Assembly (NCBI GenBank): GCA_024709955.1
Contig: JANJVS010000033.1
Location: 1-64,000 of the forward strand
Reading direction: 5' to 3'
DNA: 64,000 nucleotides
From: Rhodocyclaceae bacterium
GTDB taxonomy: Bacteria; Pseudomonadota; Gammaproteobacteria; Burkholderiales; Rhodocyclaceae
The notes under the pieces are model-generated. The model was not told the origin of the DNA and did not search any database. It saw nothing but the letters and a program-made list of their open reading frames with translations. How positions within the stretch are numbered: the stretch's first letter is position 1; every line of letters starts with the position of its first letter. Positions 62,544 to 64,000 of this stretch are shown piece by piece. The position numbers were made by a program, and so were the translations under genes.

Positions 62544-64000
62544 TCAGTGCGAAGTCCCCTCGGACTTGGTGATCTTGTTGAAGAGGTTGTACTTGCCCAC
62601 CGGCTTGTCCATCGGGATGCGCTTCACTTCCTTGAAGGTCCTGGCGTCGAGCACGATCAGCGCGCCGCCGTCGGCCTTGCGCTCCCACAGGCTCGCCAGC
62701 GCGTACTTGCCGTAGCGGTCGAACTCGATGTGGGCCAGCGTCTTGCCCGGGTCGGTCTTCACCTCGGCCACCTTCTCCAGCGTGCGCTTGTCGATCACCT
62801 GCAGGGTGTCCTTGCCCTTCCGGTCCATCATCGAATCGGTCCAGGCGTAGGGCGTCTCCTCGTGGCTGCGCATGAAGAAGCCGGGACCGAGGGTGGGAAT
62901 GGTCTTGATGGTCTGCCAGTCCTTCATGTCGATCACCGAGATCAGGCCCTCCTTGAGGTTGGGCGAGGCCATCACGCGCTTGCCGTTCCAGTCCCAGGTG
63001 ATGCCCGAGCCGAGGTGGGGCATGCCGGGCATCCGCAGGTCGGCGATCCGCTTGCGCACGTCGAGATTGACCACCTGGCCCTTGCCGGCCTCGCGGCTGG
63101 CGCCCATGAGTTCCGAATAGTCCTGGGTGAAGAAGAAGTCGTCGAGCGGCTCGGAAAGGAAGCTGCGGCGCGGGTTGAGGAAGCCGGGGATGAAGGCGCC
63201 TTCCTTGTACTTGAAGTCGTGCACCATGCCGATCGGGATGTCCTCGGCCCCCGGGTCGTAGCTGACTTCCCAGACCTCGGGCACGTCCTTGAGCGCGGCG
63301 ACGAAGCTCTTGCGCGGCGAGGCGTCGTAGACCGCCGAGACGCGCGAGCTTTCCTTGCCGTTCTTGTCCTTCACCTCATGCACCTTGAGCACGTTGAGCT
63401 CGGCGTCGAGCAGCACCAGGGTATGCGGCAGGTAGTTGGCCACCGCGACGTACTTGCCGTCGCCCGACACCGCGACGTTGCGCGTGTTGATGCCGGCGCG
63501 GATCTCGGCGACGGTCTTGAGGTTCCACAGGTCGAACTTGCTGATCCAGCCGTCGCGCGAGGCGAAGAAGACGTAGCGGCCGTCGGGCGTGAACTTCGGC
63601 CCGCCGTGCAGCGCGTAGCGCGTCGGCACGCGCGCGATGGCTTCGAGCCGGTCGCCGTCCAGCACCGTCACGTGATGGTCGCCGGTCTCGACGACGAGGA
63701 ACAGGTTCATCATGTCCGCGCCCTTGAAGGCGTCGGCGGGTTTATCGGGCAGGCCGGCGAAATGCACCACGCGCGAGGCCTTCATCTGCGCCTCGCTCCA
63801 GGCCGGCGCCGGCACCACCGGCGTGTAGACCCAGTCCACGACGGCCTGGATCTCGGCCTTGGAAAGCTTCTCGGCGAAGGGCAGCATCTGCGTCGCCGCG
63901 CGGCCCTCCGTCACCGTCTGGATCGCCGCCGGCTTGCGCAGCCGCGCCAGGCTCTCGGGCAGCAGCGCCGGCCCGGTGATGCCGAGGCGGTCGGCGCCGT
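62544..64000 (-). CDS. nirN: NirN/cytochrome cd1-type beta-propeller with cytochrome c domain, truncated at window edge
   Basis: Upstream frame reads ADRLGITGPALLPESLARLRKP; propeller motifs FTPDGRYVFFASRDGWISKFDLWNL, GPGFFMRSHEETPYAWTD. Confidence 0.85.
   Translation of the reverse strand, partial: GADRLGITGPALLPESLARLRKPAAIQTVTEGRAATQMLPFAEKLSKAEIQAVVDWVYTPVVPAPAWSEAQMKASRVVHFAGLPDKPADAFKGADMMNLFLVVETGDHHVTVLDGDRLEAIARVPTRYALHGGPKFTPDGRYVFFASRDGWISKFDLWNLKTVAEIRAGINTRNVAVSGDGKYVAVANYLPHTLVLLDAELNVLKVHEVKDKNGKESSRVSAVYDASPRKSFVAALKDVPEVWEVSYDPGAEDIPIGMVHDFKYKEGAFIPGFLNPRRSFLSEPLDDFFFTQDYSELMGASREAGKGQVVNLDVRKRIADLRMPGMPHLGSGITWDWNGKRVMASPNLKEGLISVIDMKDWQTIKTIPTLGPGFFMRSHEETPYAWTDSMMDRKGKDTLQVIDKRTLEKVAEVKTDPGKTLAHIEFDRYGKYALASLWERKADGGALIVLDARTFKEVKRIPMDKPVGKYNLFNKITKSEGTSH

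Overview
GC-rich chromosomal window, probably from a denitrifying betaproteobacterium (Rhodocyclales-like by gene content; inference only). It carries housekeeping genes (dut, coaBC, radC, rpmB-rpmG, mutL-miaA, purM, hda, pcnB, folK, panBCD, rsmB, purN). It also carries a mirror-symmetric periplasmic flavoprotein/cytochrome c cluster (6.5-12.5 kb) and a long nitric-oxide/denitrification island (48-64 kb: norCB, STAS, two norE-norF pairs, norQ, norD, MCP, nnrS, a DsrC-like protein, a SUMF1-like gene broken by one stop, and nirN). The most unusual signal is a dispersed ~25-bp repeat, CACCGTCCCGCCRGCGCCGACTTTT, with about 20 copies. It abuts or overlaps stop codons, forms ~95-130 bp composite elements (unit, hairpin, inverted half-unit, unit), and is embedded in frame in several proteins as TVPPAPTF-type octapeptides. 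Other leads are: a 263-bp MITE-like element inserted at a CTAG that supplied both stop codons of a convergent gene pair; a set of FNR/DNR-type boxes spaced 32-33 bp from -10-like hexamers, including one box shared by divergent promoters; an Arg-rich leader ORF plus terminator upstream of an argD-like gene; and a second G/C-run repeat fused to the N-terminus of a norF-like protein. No CRISPR array, rRNA, tRNA or complete insertion sequence was recognised. All calls come from reading the sequence; no searches or folding were run.
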